In this document: positions 63,505-64,000 of the stretch, one piece after another
Layout of the letters: each line of letters begins with the position of its first letter
Numbering within the stretch: position 1 is the first letter of the stretch
NCBI GenBank assembly: GCA_015183035.1
Contig: JACZZP010000011.1
Coordinates: forward strand, 1,364,001 to 1,428,000
DNA: 64,000 nt
Source of the DNA: Meloidogyne chitwoodi
Lineage: Eukaryota > Nematoda > Chromadorea > Rhabditida > Meloidogynidae
Direction of reading: 5' to 3'
The notes under the pieces: generated by a model
Database searches by the model: none
What the model was told of the DNA's origin: nothing
What the model saw: the letters and a program-made list of their open reading frames with translations, nothing else
Program-made: the position numbers and the translations under genes

Positions 63505-64000
63505 TATTTATTTTTTTTTAAAGAAGAAAAATAATTAATTAATTGAAAAATAAATTTATTTTAAAATTAATTTTAAAATTAAATTTTAATTAATCTATAA
63601 ATTTAAAAATTATTAAAAAATATATAATAAAATTAAATTATATTTTGCGTGTCAAAATATTTATTTCTATTTTAATTTCAATTAAATGTTTAAAAATATA
63701 TATTTATTTATTAAAATTATTTTCAAACAAAAAATTATTCAAAATAAAAAAAATTAAAATTTATTAAAAATAATTAAAGAAAAAAAATTACAAATTTAAA
63801 TAAAAAATAAAATATTTAAATAAATAAAACAAAAAATATTTTTGCAGAAAATATTAAAAAATAATATAATGAAAGAATAAATTAATTAAACAAAAAATTT
63901 AAAAAAAAAATATTATTGTATTAATTAATTAAATAAATAAAAAAAATAAAATAAAAATTCTAATTAATTTCTTTAACAATGTGAATAATAAAATAAAATA
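63505..64000. other. AT-rich flank without visible features
   Basis: About 500 bp of A/T-rich low-complexity DNA upstream of the minus-strand exon. Nothing else is supported. Confidence 0.4.

Overview
This is eukaryotic DNA from a very AT-rich, intron-dense genome, and the gene set points to a nematode. It contains a MEC-8-type RNA-binding protein, two TIL-domain protease inhibitors, a YGGW-rich NLP-like secreted peptide, mostly 37-60 nt introns with frequent AAG acceptors, and splice acceptors abutting start codons that look like spliced-leader sites. Composition and intron style fit a tylenchid plant parasite such as Meloidogyne, but that assignment is inference. I rebuilt the genes by hand from splice signals. 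For the main genes the exon lengths add up to an open frame with a terminal stop, which is strong internal support.

Layout: (1) 1-1.3 kb, a zinc-ribbon-like exon and a galectin gene whose sugar-binding residues are changed. (2) 1556-2402, a non-autonomous hAT-like element with an exact 8-bp target duplication. (3) 2668-6453 (-), a 16-exon MSK/RSKN-2 tandem kinase. (4) 6.5-11.2 kb, AT-rich with no gene seen. (5) 11262-13064, a mec-8/RBPMS homologue. (6) 13630-14714, a VPS72/YL1 homologue. (7) 18466-22845, a 16-exon gene for a large secreted, cysteine-free, low-complexity protein. (8) 23456-25199 (-), a tandem double-GNAT acetyltransferase. (9) 26560-31522, an Amnionless homologue with a probable GC-AG intron. 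(10) 31986-35604, small secreted proteins: two TIL inhibitors and one NLP-like peptide, plus a doubtful minus-strand gene.

(11) 35.96-54.24 kb is a repeat block. Two related interspersed elements (about 4.1 and 2.3 kb) lie on either side of an 11.5-kb satellite of about 175 copies of a 66-bp monomer. The satellite shows higher-order patterning, homogenised stretches and a cluster of indels. Both elements carry a roughly 42-44-bp minisatellite whose units each hold a GC-rich hairpin. (12) 54.3-55.75 kb holds a perfect 19-bp palindrome, two tRNA-derived SINE-like copies and a second hAT-like element with an exact 8-bp target duplication, nested in an older repeat.

(13) 55905-58435 (-), a 14-exon rhodopsin-family neuropeptide-type GPCR. 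(14) 60621-61103, a small unrecognised gene. (15) 63290-63504 (-), the first exon of a gene I could not complete.

The genes do not form an operon or pathway. The main functional grouping is the run of secreted proteins (TIL, TIL, NLP-like) beside the Amnionless receptor subunit. The most unusual content is the 36-55.7 kb repeat block.
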